This document shows, piece after piece, positions 42,801-48,991 of a stretch of DNA of 64,000 nt. The position numbers and the translations under genes are program-made. Origin of the DNA: Melitaea cinxia (lineage: Eukaryota > Arthropoda > Insecta > Lepidoptera > Nymphalidae); the NCBI RefSeq assembly GCF_905220565.1, contig NC_059423.1, positions 5,390,001 to 5,454,000 of the forward strand, given 5' to 3'. Position 1 is the stretch's first letter. Every line of letters begins with the position of its first letter. The notes beneath the pieces were generated by a model. It searched no databases, was not told where the DNA came from, and saw only the letters and a program-made list of their open reading frames with translations.

Positions 42801-44716
42801 ATTTATCTTTCCTTTATGTAACGTAATAAATAATAAAAAAAAAGTTTTGAAAGTGATCCACAGTGTGTGCGTATTGGTGGATATTATATATATATGTATA
42901 TATTTTTTTTTATAATGTTATGGGCTTACTCTTGACCTCAGTCTAGCTCTAGAGCACAGACGAGGTCGAAGATGGAGCGAGTTCGCCCAGAAGAAGCCTG
43001 TTCACTCGCGCTTTAAACATGTTCGGGTTGTATGAACTCGGAAATACAGACGCCATTATGCTGCTAGCTTCTGATACATGGTGTGTGCGGATTGGTGGAT
43101 ATTATAGTGCTAGCTGTGTCCCGCGCTTAGGCTCGAGCTACTATATGTTTAGTTGGATGTGTGGAAAGTGATGTGCGTGGCTGTCGGTAGGCGGAGCAGG
43201 CGCAGTCGGAGGCGTGCGCGCGCTTCGAGCAGTTGTCGGCGCGGGCGCGCGAGGAGCTGTTGGACTTCCGCGTGCGCAGGGTGGCCGCCTTCCGCAAGAG
43301 GTGACTTGTTATTGGATGTCTTATTGATTGTTAATTAATTGGAATGTTCTTAATTTAATTGGAAGGTGATGCTCGTTTTTAACCGACTTCATAAAAGGAG
43401 GACGTTACTCAAGAAAGAGGCCCAAGCTCAGCTGTGGAAAGTTAAAAGCTGAATCGATTGATAAATCAAACGTTTATCTGCTGGATACCGTTATACCACT
43501 TTATACATTTGTATAAATATGCACTATGTATCATCATCATCATTACAGCCTATACAGTCCACTGCTGGACATAGACCTCCACAAATTTACGCCAAAAATA
43601 ACGTGAACTCATGTGTGTTGCCCATTGTCACTACGCTGGGCAGGCGGGTTGGTGACCGCAGGGCTGGCTTTGTCGCACCGAAGACGCTGCTGCCCGTCTT
43701 CGGCCTGTGTATTTCAAAGCCAGCAGTTGGATGGTTATCCCGCCACTGGTCGACTTTTTAACCCAAATATATATATATTGGGCCTACTGATTGATTCGCT
43801 CGACTTAAATAAGCAGATAAATCAAAATACTGTCGCACGAAAACTCCTACTTTTCCCCATCATTCAGCTAATTTTCTAATATCATTTCGTAAAATATTTC
43901 ATATCTAATCCTATAGAATTATATACGTATATATATTACTAGCCCGTTGGCGCGATGTGGGCTCGATTCCCGCCTGAATCTGGGTGTGATGAATACATTT
44001 CTTTATGTATTATTTATGTTAATATGTGTGTATATTTATCTAGAACATAACTTAATCAACGTTTTCTATGATAGTTACCAGTCGGTTTAATTTACTCCGA
44101 CTTCTAAACTATAACTATATTATTATCAAATTTCAACCAAAATATAAATAAAAAAACTAACAAAAATACACTAAAATCTCCCTCAGAAATCGATCTGTCT
44201 GTAATGAAAATCGTGTCGAAATGCGTTTAGTAATATTCGAGTTTGTGACGAACAAATTGACAGAGAGACACGACCGAAGACTTCGTTTTATAATATGTTA
44301 AGTATTAAATTATATTTCTAACCGACAGCAAAAAAGGAGGAGATTATCAATTCGACTGTATTTTGATGATTTTTCTTTTACTTGTCTGTGGTTTCATTTA
44401 AATTTGATCGAGCTCTGACGACTAGTTTTTGACTTATCTCTAATAATGACTTATCTTTAATAATGACTTATCTCTAATAATGACATCTCTAATAATGACT
44501 TAACTCTAATAACGTATTTAATTAACAATTTCTTTCGACTACTTACGTTGTATTACTTGCCAATTGAATTGAAGTCGTTTTTTTTTTTCGTTTATTATTA
44601 AAATGCTATTATTTCTTTACAGTTTGATAGATTTGGCGGAACTCGAGATCAAACACGCCCGCGCTCAACAGGAGCTCTACAGGAAATCCCTTCAAGTTCT
44701 CAAGGAATGCCAATAA
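18854..44716 (+). CDS. Snx6: Sorting nexin 6 (SNX-BAR protein), complete, 11 coding exons, 419 residues
   Basis: SNX5/6-type sorting nexins pair with SNX1/2 to form membrane tubules on endosomes and retrieve cargo to the trans-Golgi (retromer/ESCPE-1). Eleven exons join in frame. PX domain about residues 46-180: VDISDALSEKEKVKFTVHTK, FFVVRQHEEFVWLHDRYEEN and AGYI-IPPAPPRPDFDASREK (with the proline-rich, helical insert special to the SNX5/6 group), then KKTVAMHEVFLQRLAAHPVF. BAR coiled-coil domain about 205-419: DVNDFFEQETAFLQEYY, KIEGRMASDQDLKLADTLRY, LEKARSKNKDV, DFRVRRVAAFRKSLIDLAEL and a C-terminus LQVLKECQ-stop. Length is close to human SNX6 (about 406). The two-codon first exon is the least certain part. 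Poly-A signal AATAAA at 44732. Introns 7 and 9 carry large transposon insertions. Confidence 0.95.
18860..19460. other. Snx6 intron 1, no gene seen
   Basis: AT-rich, with T homopolymers at 18899 and 19160. Short frames only. Confidence 0.5.
19479..19611 (-). mobile_element. 5'-truncated SINE (family A) with 12-bp target duplication
   Basis: TAGATTTAGATT at 19467-19478 and 19612-19623 flanks a 133-bp SINE A tail (TACAGCCTATACAGTCCACT ... GGTTGGTGACCGCAGTACTGG). Truncation at the 5' end is typical of LINE-machinery insertions. Confidence 0.85.
20130..20375 (+). repeat. SINE-like repeat (family B)
   Basis: CAAGTGTACGACTCGCCTGATGGTAAGCG, CGCCTGCAACACTAGAAGCATCG, ACACAGGAACACATCGCTGC and TAAGGTCAAGGTAG follow family B order. 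Ends about 80 bases before Snx6 exon 2. Confidence 0.7.
20456..20584 (+). CDS. Snx6: Snx6 coding exon 2
   Basis: 129 bp, residues 3-45. Acidic, Ser/Pro-rich N-terminal tail DCVEDSTNDPLSVPVDSSPP ... SLTDNSLL, low conservation expected. Acceptor TTTTTAAG, donor GTTTGT. Upstream in the same frame there is no ATG before a stop, so the start must be spliced on. Confidence 0.85.
20685..20995 (+). repeat. SINE-like repeat (family C), long copy
   Basis: CAGTCTGTAATATCCCACTG, GCAGAGGCCTCTTTCCCCAT, CATGATAACAACCAGCACCG, ACGGCTTAACGTACTCGCCG and GTGCGGTCATCGAACCCGCA. The last block resembles a Pol III B box. In Snx6 intron 2. Confidence 0.7.
20996..21150 (+). repeat. SINE-like repeat, partial (family B)
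   Basis: GGTAAACAAGCATACAATCCACTAGATGGTAAATGG and CACTAATAACACCAGGAG are a decayed family B start, directly joined to the family C copy. Confidence 0.5.
21248..21418 (+). CDS. Snx6: Snx6 coding exon 3
   Basis: 171 bp, residues 46-102. Start of the PX domain: VDISDALSEKEKVKFTVHTK and RQHEEFVWLHDRYEENEEYA. Acceptor TTTTTTCAG, donor GTGAGT, phase 0. Confidence 0.97.
21535..21955 (+). repeat. Tandem dimer of the tRNA-cored repeat
   Basis: Two units 302 bp apart: tRNA-like cores near 21582-21638 (5' part lost) and 21871-21925 (T arm damaged). Each is preceded by TCATATC(A/G)AAAATTTCGATC, and the first is followed by TTTTTGATATGATATTC and TGTGGGTAACACAAAAATAA. In Snx6 intron 3. Confidence 0.75.
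21582..21638 (+). ncRNA. tRNA-like core, 5'-truncated
   Basis: GAGCGCCGACACGGTCAGTC ... GGGTTCGAACCCCGCTGGAG keeps the anticodon arm, B box and 3' acceptor strand, but the 5' acceptor strand and A box are missing. Confidence 0.6.
21956..22287 (-). mobile_element. SINE (family A), near full length
   Basis: CAGCCTATTGCAGTCCACTGCTGGACATAG at the left and TCGCCTCTTACGACATCCAAG ... TACTGCCGTAACCAT at the right, minus orientation. Confidence 0.8.
22728..22849 (+). CDS. Snx6: Snx6 coding exon 4
   Basis: 122 bp, residues 103-143. IPPAPPRPDFDASREKLQRL then GEGEGALTREEFLKMKEELE: the SNX5/6-specific PX insert. Acceptor GTGTTAG, donor GTGAGT, phase 2 out. GC-rich exon. Confidence 0.96.
22853..23055 (+). 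repeat. Pyrimidine-rich low-complexity tract
   Basis: Irregular CTCACTTCCTAACTCCCTCACAC units directly after Snx6 exon 4. Confidence 0.7.
23320..23605 (+). repeat. SINE-like repeat (family B)
   Basis: GGTGGCAAACAAGCATCCATCTAATGG, CAACACCAGGACTCTGCCCC, TGTGATCTTCGG and ACTTCCCCTGTTCCCGATTTTGAGC. Lies just before Snx6 exon 5. Confidence 0.65.
23628..23796 (+). CDS. Snx6: Snx6 coding exon 5
   Basis: 169 bp, residues 143-199. EYLATFKKTVAMHEVFLQRL, AAHPVFRNDAHLRVFLEYEQ and DLCAKPRGKMDLIGGL. Acceptor TTACACAG, donor GTGAGT. Confidence 0.97.
24032..24077. repeat. Perfect 22-bp inverted repeat with a 2-nt loop
   Basis: TCTGGTACATCTCTTTAATG-AT, GT, then its exact reverse complement ending GATGTACCAGA. 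In Snx6 intron 5. Too short for an ordinary pre-miRNA. Confidence 0.9.
24800..25085 (+). repeat. SINE-like repeat (family B) ending at an RTE fragment
   Basis: GGCAAACAAGCATACGGCCGACTTGATGGTAAGC ... GTCGGGTCGCTCCAGATTTTAACAGGATATTTCCTGTG. An internal T/A homopolymer interrupts it at 24875. Confidence 0.65.
25086..25285 (+). pseudogene. RTE-type LINE C-terminus
   Basis: Frame reads GKRSVGRPPARWTDNLRKIA, GVGWMRIAEYRDVWRELGEA and YVQQWTATG-stop, the last 60 or so residues of RTE-clade proteins. The nucleotide tail is the one borne by SINE A. Ends 39 bases before Snx6 exon 6. Confidence 0.8.
25324..25483 (+). CDS. Snx6: Snx6 coding exon 6
   Basis: 160 bp, residues 200-253. Start of the BAR region: TVRDVNDFFEQETAFLQEYY and KEAVARVDRMTSKHK. 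Acceptor GCCTAG, donor GTGGGT, phase 1 out. Confidence 0.95.
25601..26059 (+). mobile_element. 459-bp non-coding element with terminal inverted repeats
   Basis: Left arm AGTCTGTTCAACAAGAAGAG ATACC; right arm is the inverted, more diverged form. The interior contains CCCATCATTTTTTCGTAGCG and an AT-rich centre. A better-preserved copy in opposite orientation is at 45208-45664. Probable MITE; in Snx6 intron 6. Confidence 0.8.
26239..26354 (+). CDS. Snx6: Snx6 coding exon 7
   Basis: 116 bp, residues 253-291. EVADAHIKLSSCITQLATRE then RFLTRAAETFDKCR. Acceptor ATTGCAG, donor GTATGT. Confidence 0.94.
26384..26520 (-). repeat. SINE (family A) 3' part, decayed
   Basis: CAGCCTATCGCAGTCCACTACTGGTAATAGGCC ... 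GTGGGCAAGCGGTTTGCTGACC ... GCTGGCTTTGTTGCACTGAAG. Confidence 0.7.
26641..26739 (-). repeat. 3' LTR of the same element, internally deleted
   Basis: First 68 bp and last 17 bp agree with the 5' LTR; about 347 bp are missing between them. Confidence 0.85.
26740..27099 (-). pseudogene. Fusion of a copied gag segment and an RNase H fragment
   Basis: KLRKDVDVVEERVTGLGLDV (also in gag at 28000-28070) runs straight into AIGGVLSQKQ, IAYFSKSLSKPERNYCVTRR and ELLAVVKTLQHFNKYL, an RNase H core of gypsy pol. It continues with KWLLQFKNPEGQVARWIEQL and stops at the LTR. RT and integrase are absent. Confidence 0.85.
27123..28717 (-). pseudogene. gag polyprotein gene with a frameshift in its proline-rich start
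   Basis: From Met at 28717 the frame gives MEMPLTPREDSKDFKGVRTR and a Pro/Thr/Arg-rich repeat. It slips near 28430 into the frame that runs to the stop at 27123. That frame has coiled-coil repeats (LQESQEQQKAEIR, about 70 residues), a capsid-like region (VPPYDGTTSWNAYRRQFR, MEALESRYGERHLKHVFRAH) and a zinc knuckle CYKCGERGHLQLNC. Structural protein of an LTR retrotransposon; no envelope gene present. Confidence 0.85.
28361..28625 (+). repeat. GC-rich tandem repeat GTGGGCGGGGCC(CGAGCCCGA)
   Basis: About 11 units of 15-24 bp within the gag 5' region of the LTR element, coding PPTRARA repeats on the minus strand. A fragment of it (CCCCGCCCACTGACCCCGCC) also lies at 27089-27108. Confidence 0.9.
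28738..29183 (-). repeat. 5' LTR of the 26641-29183 element
   Basis: 446 bp bounded by TGTTA...TAACA (minus strand TGTTAAGGAC ... CGTAACA). Includes AGCACTAGG direct repeats at 28808-28860. Confidence 0.85.
29541..29650 (+). CDS. Snx6: Snx6 coding exon 8
   Basis: 110 bp, residues 292-328. KIEGRMASDQDLKLADTLRY then YMRDAHAAKAVLVRRL. Acceptor TTGTAG, donor GTATGG, phase 2 out. Confidence 0.96.
29718..29995 (+). repeat. ACTAGCGACTCGC interspersed repeat
   Basis: ACTAGCGACTCGCTCCGGCT TCGCATGGCTGCAATGCTG parallels 15028. Ends by the Snx6 exon 9 acceptor. Confidence 0.6.
30012..30084 (+). CDS. Snx6: Snx6 coding exon 9
   Basis: 73 bp, residues 328-352. CLAAYETANRNLEKARSKNK then DVHA. Acceptor TTTCAG, donor GTGAGT. 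Confidence 0.95.
30425..30959. mobile_element. MITE-like element with inverted ends CATAAATTACGTCACACG
   Basis: 30440-30457 CATAAATTACGTCACACG and the inverted CGTGTGACGTAATTTATG at 30934-30951, about 530 bp apart, no coding capacity. A related end (TGTGTGACGTAATTCATAG) is at 47135. In Snx6 intron 9. Confidence 0.7.
30960..32095. other. AT-rich part of Snx6 intron 9
   Basis: Homopolymer runs at 31243 and 31383; no exon or repeat family recognised apart from short AT repeats. Confidence 0.5.
32111..32182 (+). ncRNA. tRNA-like core
   Basis: CGTTCTA ... TGGAACG acceptor pairing, A box TAGCTTAATTAGC, anticodon arm CGCCGACACTGTCAGTCGG, B box GGTTCGATCCCC. Repeat-borne, probably not a functional tRNA. 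Confidence 0.65.
32420..32491 (+). ncRNA. tRNA-like core
   Basis: CGTTCCA ... TGGAACG gives perfect seven-pair acceptor ends, A box TAGCTTAATTGG, B box GGTTCGATCCCC. The anticodon stem has a mismatch (CTGAC/GTCGG). Confidence 0.65.
33347..34347 (-). pseudogene. LINE RT, C-terminal half
   Basis: GVQSVGRGVPQGSILEPILY, YADDLQLCYSF (intact YADD box) and VLNPKKSKLLVTGS to about 33970; then a one-base frameshift and GLVLDGDLRFEKHIMECARN ... ESLILSKLNYCDTVYGPCLL to a stop at 33347. Disabled by the frameshift and the upstream insertion. Confidence 0.88.
34352..35096 (-). repeat. 3' LTR of the gypsy element (745 bp)
   Basis: Starts TGTCACGGTTCCCCTGG, ends AACGTTACA on the plus strand. Contains two AAATCGGTGACCCAATCGTCG repeats; a 151-bp block is missing just before them. 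Confidence 0.92.
35382..35590 (-). mobile_element. SINE (family A), 5' two thirds, inside the gypsy element
   Basis: TAGCCCGTCTTCGGCCTGTG, GTTATCCCGCCATCGGTCGG, TCGCCTCTTACGACACCCAC and TGCCGTAGCCACACAGCAC. Lies between pol and the polypurine tract. The RTE-type tail is missing. Confidence 0.8.
35632..38810 (-). CDS. Gypsy pol: protease, reverse transcriptase, RNase H, integrase
   Basis: One long open frame; the start is set by continuity, not by an ATG. Protease motif LLDSGAAVTIL near 38630. RT: PVLIVTKKNGQPRFCLDSRK, SSVDLSKAFWQIPI, TAFGLTNAPATQQRLVD, and a catalytic box FAYLNDIIII where the family normally has YxDD. RNase H: HTDASNYGIGAML and FVVYTDHSALKWFL. Integrase: H-H-C-C finger (HSVPTSGHLGIF ... 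CSVCLAYKSQ), SVDFVGPLPV, FLDNGSHFISS and INLVERYNKT, giving D-D-E. C-terminus VWHIKDLKLSNNNNK. The Asn in YLND probably kills the RT. Confidence 0.92.
38811..39660 (-). pseudogene. Gypsy gag with a frameshift
   Basis: QDDALHWYRSVKDKVSSWSE, AEIRSRTQGERENITIYLSI and FTEAEQLEILLHNIRPCYA (retrotransposon gag family), then Asn/Gln-rich linker and two zinc-knuckle-like clusters CSRCRSNSHHIRQC and CFKCGLKDVKTPECPVC, stop at 38811. A one-base shift near 39590 separates it from the upstream VDEFIIARDI segment. Confidence 0.82.
39766..40661 (-). repeat. 5' LTR of the gypsy element (896 bp)
   Basis: Full version of the LTR, with GGCGGCAGGAACGGG and several GTCGAAATCGGTGACCCAAT repeats. Confidence 0.92.
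40666..41036 (-). pseudogene. LINE RT, N-terminal half
   Basis: DLRPISLVPCLSKVLERIVC, LLPSLQSGFRKGHSTATALS and LLDFSRAFDSINTALLLSKL end in HSYLQNRQ exactly where the LTR element begins; the partner half resumes at 34347. Confidence 0.88.
41037..42150. other. Snx6 intron 9: tail of the tRNA-cored repeat, then AT-rich sequence
   Basis: 41037-41075 continues the repeat broken at 32525. At 41631 an ACTAGCTGGGCTCTGCGGTTTCACCCGCG repeat starts. No exon recognised. Confidence 0.55.
42166..42316. repeat. (GTGTGC)n microsatellite
   Basis: About 150 bp of GTGTGC units with GCGCGC and GTGCGG variants, in Snx6 intron 9. Confidence 0.95.
42655..42750 (-). repeat. SINE-like repeat fragment (family B)
   Basis: GTACCTCGACCTTGCAGGAGATCACAGCTAAATAGTACTGCTTGAAGCAGTG. 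Confidence 0.6.
43191..43300 (+). CDS. Snx6: Snx6 coding exon 10
   Basis: 110 bp, residues 353-389. AEQAQSEACARFEQLSARAR and DFRVRRVAAFRK. Acceptor CGGTAG, donor GTGACT, phase 2 out. Very GC-rich, after a 13.1-kb intron full of transposons. Confidence 0.95.
43410..43762 (-). repeat. SINE (family A) within a flank shared with 12650
   Basis: 43413-43530 repeats the 12655-12780 flank. 43540-43762 carries the SINE A tail and middle (CAGGCGGGTTGGTGACCGCA, GTCTTCGGCCTGTGTATTTC). Confidence 0.78.
43763..44420. repeat. Repeat patches in Snx6 intron 10
   Basis: 43945-43985 GCGCGATGTGGGCTCGATTCCCGCC looks like a Pol III B-box SINE scrap. 44080-44330 carries GTCGGTTTAATTTACTCCGACTTC and AACCGACAGCAAAAAAGGAGG, fragments of a repeat family with AACCGACTTC ends. 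Confidence 0.45.
44427..44515 (+). repeat. 18-bp tandem repeat GACTTATCTCTAATAAT
   Basis: Five imperfect units (one shortened to GACATCTCTAATAAT), about 110 bases before Snx6 exon 11. Confidence 0.85.
44623..44716 (+). CDS. Snx6: Snx6 coding exon 11 with stop
   Basis: 94 bp, residues 389-419 and TAA (44714-44716). SLIDLAELEIKHARAQQELY then RKSLQVLKECQ, the end of the BAR domain. Acceptor TTTACAG. Confidence 0.96.
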
Positions 44717-44731
44717 ATACAGCTTTTTAAT

Positions 44732-44737
44732 AATAAA
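44732..44737 (+). terminator. Snx6 poly-A signal
   Basis: AATAAA 16 bases after the stop codon. Another AATAAA overlaps the stop codon itself (CAATAAATAC), giving a very short 3' UTR option. Confidence 0.6.
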
Positions 44738-44739
44738 AT

Positions 44740-45205
44740 ATTTTCAATTGGATTATTATAATTACTATTTTTTTACAGATGGATTTTGGATGTAACTATT
44801 CCATTCATAAGTTGATTTTAGACATGTTTTTACAGACGTTTTCAGGACAAAATTAAAGTAATGAAGGACGTTTAAAAATTATTTGTTATTCCCGGTGTTT
44901 CTAATATTATAGCAATACATATATATATATTTTATTCTTGTCGATTGTTAAGAAAGCAGTCTGAATTCTGGCAACGCAAGTTTAGTTATTAAATATATTG
45001 TTATGATTTAATTATGTATTAAATGTTTGATGAGTATATAATGTACGTCAATAACGTTCGTAAGCATTTTAGTAATATTTTATTTGAGATTTAAAATACA
45101 GTCATTGAAAGGGGATTGCAAAGATAAATTTAAGTTCACTCCAAAATGTATATGACTAACTGTCCCGCGGTTACGCTTACGTTAGTTTGGAGGGAAATAG
45201 ATACT
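44740..45205. other. Downstream of Snx6, no gene seen
   Basis: AT-rich; further AATAAA-like hexamers do not define a longer 3' UTR by themselves. Confidence 0.4.
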
Positions 45206-45207
45206 AA

Positions 45208-45664
45208 AGTCTGTTCAACGAGAAGAGATACCAAACGTAAACAAACCAAATGCGAGGTCATTCAACTATGCAGGGTTTTGTAACCCTTTTTTTACTTACA
45301 CAAATTTCTAAAATGTAAAATATATTTATATTTTGATAATTACTTAATTTAATATAATCAATTAAATACAATTATTTGTATAAGATTTGATACTTTTTAA
45401 ATAATAATTATCAAAATATAAAAATCACCCCAAGCGCTTCAGGACACGGAATGAAATAAAAATAAATAATACAAAATCAAAGGGACGTCCGCGATCCGAA
45501 TGTTTTCAAAGCCAGTTAAAATATCGTTTGACCTTACGGAGACGTGCAGCAGATAGCAGCAAACAAGATAGAAAGAGATAGACTATATTTTGTTTGTTCC
45601 GTCGTCGCTACGAAAAAATGATGGGCTTTGTTTACGTTTGGTATCTCTTCTCGTTGAACAGACT
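45208..45664 (-). mobile_element. 457-bp non-coding element with perfect 38-bp terminal inverted repeats
   Basis: Both ends start AGTCTGTTCAACGAGAAGAG and continue ATACCAAACGTAAACAAA inverted. Opposite orientation to the copy at 25601-26059. A MITE by structure; the superfamily is unknown because the target duplication is unclear. Confidence 0.85.
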
Positions 45665-46057
45665 AGAATATTATATAGCCTAGGTAAAAGGACTATCCAA
45701 TAAATAGACAATTTTTAAATTCAAACCACCAGTTCCTGAAATTAGCGCGTTCTAACAAATAAAAAAAAAAAAAAAAACTAAAATTTTCTGTAAGTCAAAT
45801 CAGGACATTTTGAAAAGTGAACTCCTCTGAAGCTATGCTCTCCTGGTACTTTTCGGTTTGTGACGTCATCGTTTGACTCTGGTTGAGATATGGCGGTAAT
45901 AAATTTGGTTTTTTCTATAGATATTATATATACTTTTAAATGAAATATTAAAGAATAACTGTGGTGATAATATATTTTTTATTTTATTCGAATAAAATAT
46001 ACCAGATGCTTCTACTGAGGAACTGAACTTTATTTTTAAACTGTCTATAATATAAAT

Positions 46058-46292
46058 CAGGGGCGAGCAACCCGCGGCCCGCGGGCTGCATGCGGCCCGA
46101 ATAGAGATTTTGTGCGGCTCGCCACGCCAGAGTTAATAAAATTCAAAACTGTCGATTATATATTTTTATAAGGCACACTAAAATTCAATACTTTTACCAT
46201 CAAGTATTTTCCATCAATCTGTGCTTTTGGCACAAATATATATTTTTCAAAATTTCGCGGCCCTTTACTAAAAAAAAGGTTGTTCACCCCCG
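46058..46292 (+). mobile_element. hAT-type MITE with 8-bp target duplication
   Basis: ATATAAAT lies at 46050-46057 and 46293-46300. Ends are CAGGGGCGAGCAAC and (inverted) CGGGGGTGAACAAC. The left end continues CCGCGGCCCGCGGGCTGCAT. 235 bp, non-coding. The 8-bp duplication and CAGGGG start fit hAT. Confidence 0.85.
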
Positions 46293-46299
46293 ATATAAA

Positions 46300-47280
46300 T
46301 TATTCATAAAAACAATATTATCTAATGTTTTGATCGGCAATGTCGTCACTTAAAAAAAAATATTCTGCATATTAAAGCAAAACAGCCAAACTCTCGACTG
46401 TTCAGAGAGTAAATGATAAATAAACTTACTATGTTTAAATTGAGGAAAATTGTATACCAGTGGAATTTTTTTTTTAAATAAATTCAGAAAATTAAATAAT
46501 ATTTATTCATAAACTGTAAATCTTTTGAAATTTTATTTCGGTATTTTAATCCAGTATTTCGTTGGTTTTATGGAATTATTTTTCTCGATTTTGTTATGAA
46601 AAAATTAGGTATCGATTTTCTCGGTTAATAATTGAAATTACGATTTTTTTTTTTCGTTATAGGATACTTTTAGCTGTAAGTAAGTTAAGGCTATGTGTAT
46701 ATTACCCGACTGTAAAAATATGGGTTAAATTGTATCCCAAGTTTATATTGTAATCACTCGTTTTGTCTTTGCATGAGACGGATGGATTCTAAGTCCAGTT
46801 CCTATATTAAAACTATTCGTTTTGCTCAACAACAGCTCGTGTTAATAAAAATGGTTTGTAAGGGGTGGTTTATAAAAAATACTTTCGCACATAGAGGGTA
46901 GGTGAGTCGAGATATAACGAGGGGAACATTTATTTAATATATGGTCAAAATAAAAAATATATTTATCAATCTTTATTAAGTTTCGAAATCACGAAATCGT
47001 AAATGGGATGACGCCTAGCTTTTGTGACGCAACATTTGTTACTGGGTGGGTTGGCTTTTGGGTACACGTGTTGTGGGTCACTGAAAGTGTGACAGCGTGA
47101 CAAGAGGGTGGAAGTCTAGCACGTTAAAATCTGTGTGACGTAATTCATAGATGGTTACTAAGCAAAACGACTCGTTCTTGAATATAGGAACGGAGTTTTA
47201 ATGTTTTTGTAAATGATAAATGTAATAAATGATTTTTTATTATAACTTTTTTTTTAAATTCTATCCCTTCTAAAACTTAC
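46300..47280. other. Intergenic, mostly AT-rich
   Basis: 47090-47160 holds the end of a repeat related to 30425 (GACAAGAGGGTGG ... TGTGTGACGTAATTCATAG). No gene recognised. Confidence 0.45.
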
Positions 47281-47639
47281 GATTCAGCCTGTAATATCCC
47301 AGTGCTGGGCATAGGCCTCTATCCCTATGTCCTACTATGAGTAACGACCATTATCAGGTGTGTATGATAACAACCAAGACCGACGGCTTAACGTGCTCTC
47401 TGAGGCACGGTGGGGAGACCCACAAGGACTGCACAAACACCCAGATTACAGCAAACATCTGTATGACTAGTGTTGCCCAAATTCAGTCTTGGTCTTGCAG
47501 TCTTGGTCTTGTTCTTGCGTTTTTGCAAGACCAAGACCAAGAACAAGACCGCGTATTTTTAGCAAGACCAAGACCAAGACTGACCGTGCAAGACTTGAGC
47601 AAGAACAAGACATAGCCTGCAAGACTCTTGCGTCTTGCA

Positions 47640-48990
47640 GCTAGGACTTAGCGCTATTTCACTGAGTAGTTAGGTGTAACAGTTCGGTGTATAGGTAGGT
47701 ACGCTTAGGAATTCTATGAGACGCAAAAACTTTATCAAAGAATATGAAAAACTGGACCTATGCGCATTACGACTAATACCATAAACATAGCGAATAAAAA
47801 AATATCTATTAAAATCAAACTGAGTGCATGCATAGTTATGTTTTAACCATCGGCACTTTGATAATGCGGCATCAAAGGTTTTGTACTTACTTCTCAAAGA
47901 AATTTGCCGCTTTTCGGAAGTACATGGTTATGATACAAGCGCTTCTTTTGAAATCTAAAACAATCGTTGCCGCCACGCCGAAATCATAACATTTGACACT
48001 ATTTGATTGCCGCCATAGGGCGTAGGTATACTCATGCAAAATAATTTCGAATTTTAAGAGTACCTACAGGTGTTCCAAAGAATAAATAAGTTTCAGAGTG
48101 CTTAGAATGATAATGAATACATTATACTGATCACGCAAGTAGTATTATGATTAGGATAAAATGGTAAGGATAGGTAGTAGATGTCATATTAATTCATTCT
48201 AGTAAGTATATATTATAATATTGATTACTTATATGGTTTTAAACTAATTACTTAGGTACTATTATTGTACATTTAGTCATTATATTTCTTAAGTTTTTAC
48301 AAGAAAAAATAGCAAAAAGTGTTCAAATATCACCCGTTTAATAAATATTGTAGCTACTTTTAAATATACTTGAAACGTGTAAAAAAATCCTACAATACTA
48401 ATAAAATAATATAAAAAGCGTAGGTACTTACCTACTAATAAAATAAAAAGCCTGCGATAAGAGTTTTGTATTACTTACCAGCCCGAATATCTCTGAGAGA
48501 GATGATGAGAGTAAGTATTTACTAGCTGTGCCCGCGACTTCGTCCACGAGGAATAGTAACTTTGGAGGTATAGTGACGTTCAGGACTTATTTATTTATTT
48601 TAAAACTTCTGTCATCAAACATACAAACGAACTCTTCAGCTTTATAATATTAGTATAGATGTACGCCAAAACATTCACTTATATGTAAAGAATAGTGATT
48701 GGCACTAATTCTTTACATATATTTTATTCACGCGTCGCGTCTGTACAAGTAGGTAATATTTAGTGTGTGTTTGTACGCCGCACGCGGCATTGTTTGATTT
48801 GCGGCGGCATCCTTTTCATAGAGCCGGCACGTGGCGAGGCGGCGCGGTAGAAAGCAAGGAAACGTACTATAAATAAAGGAATTATTTTAATTCCAGTCAT
48901 TTCCAATTGAGCTGTGCTTCGAGTCTAACTTAATAATTGTTTTTACTAATTCTCGTTGTTTTCTAAAAACGTATCACGTGTACAATTTAA
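47640..48990. other. Non-coding 5' part of the hAT element
   Basis: Includes an ACTAGCTGTGCCCGCGACTTCG repeat (48521-48660, ending TTTATAATATTAGTATAGAT), which therefore appears nested inside the transposon. A GC-rich stretch with CGCGTCGCGTC (48725-48850) may be the transposase promoter. Confidence 0.55.
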
Positions 48991-48991
48991 T

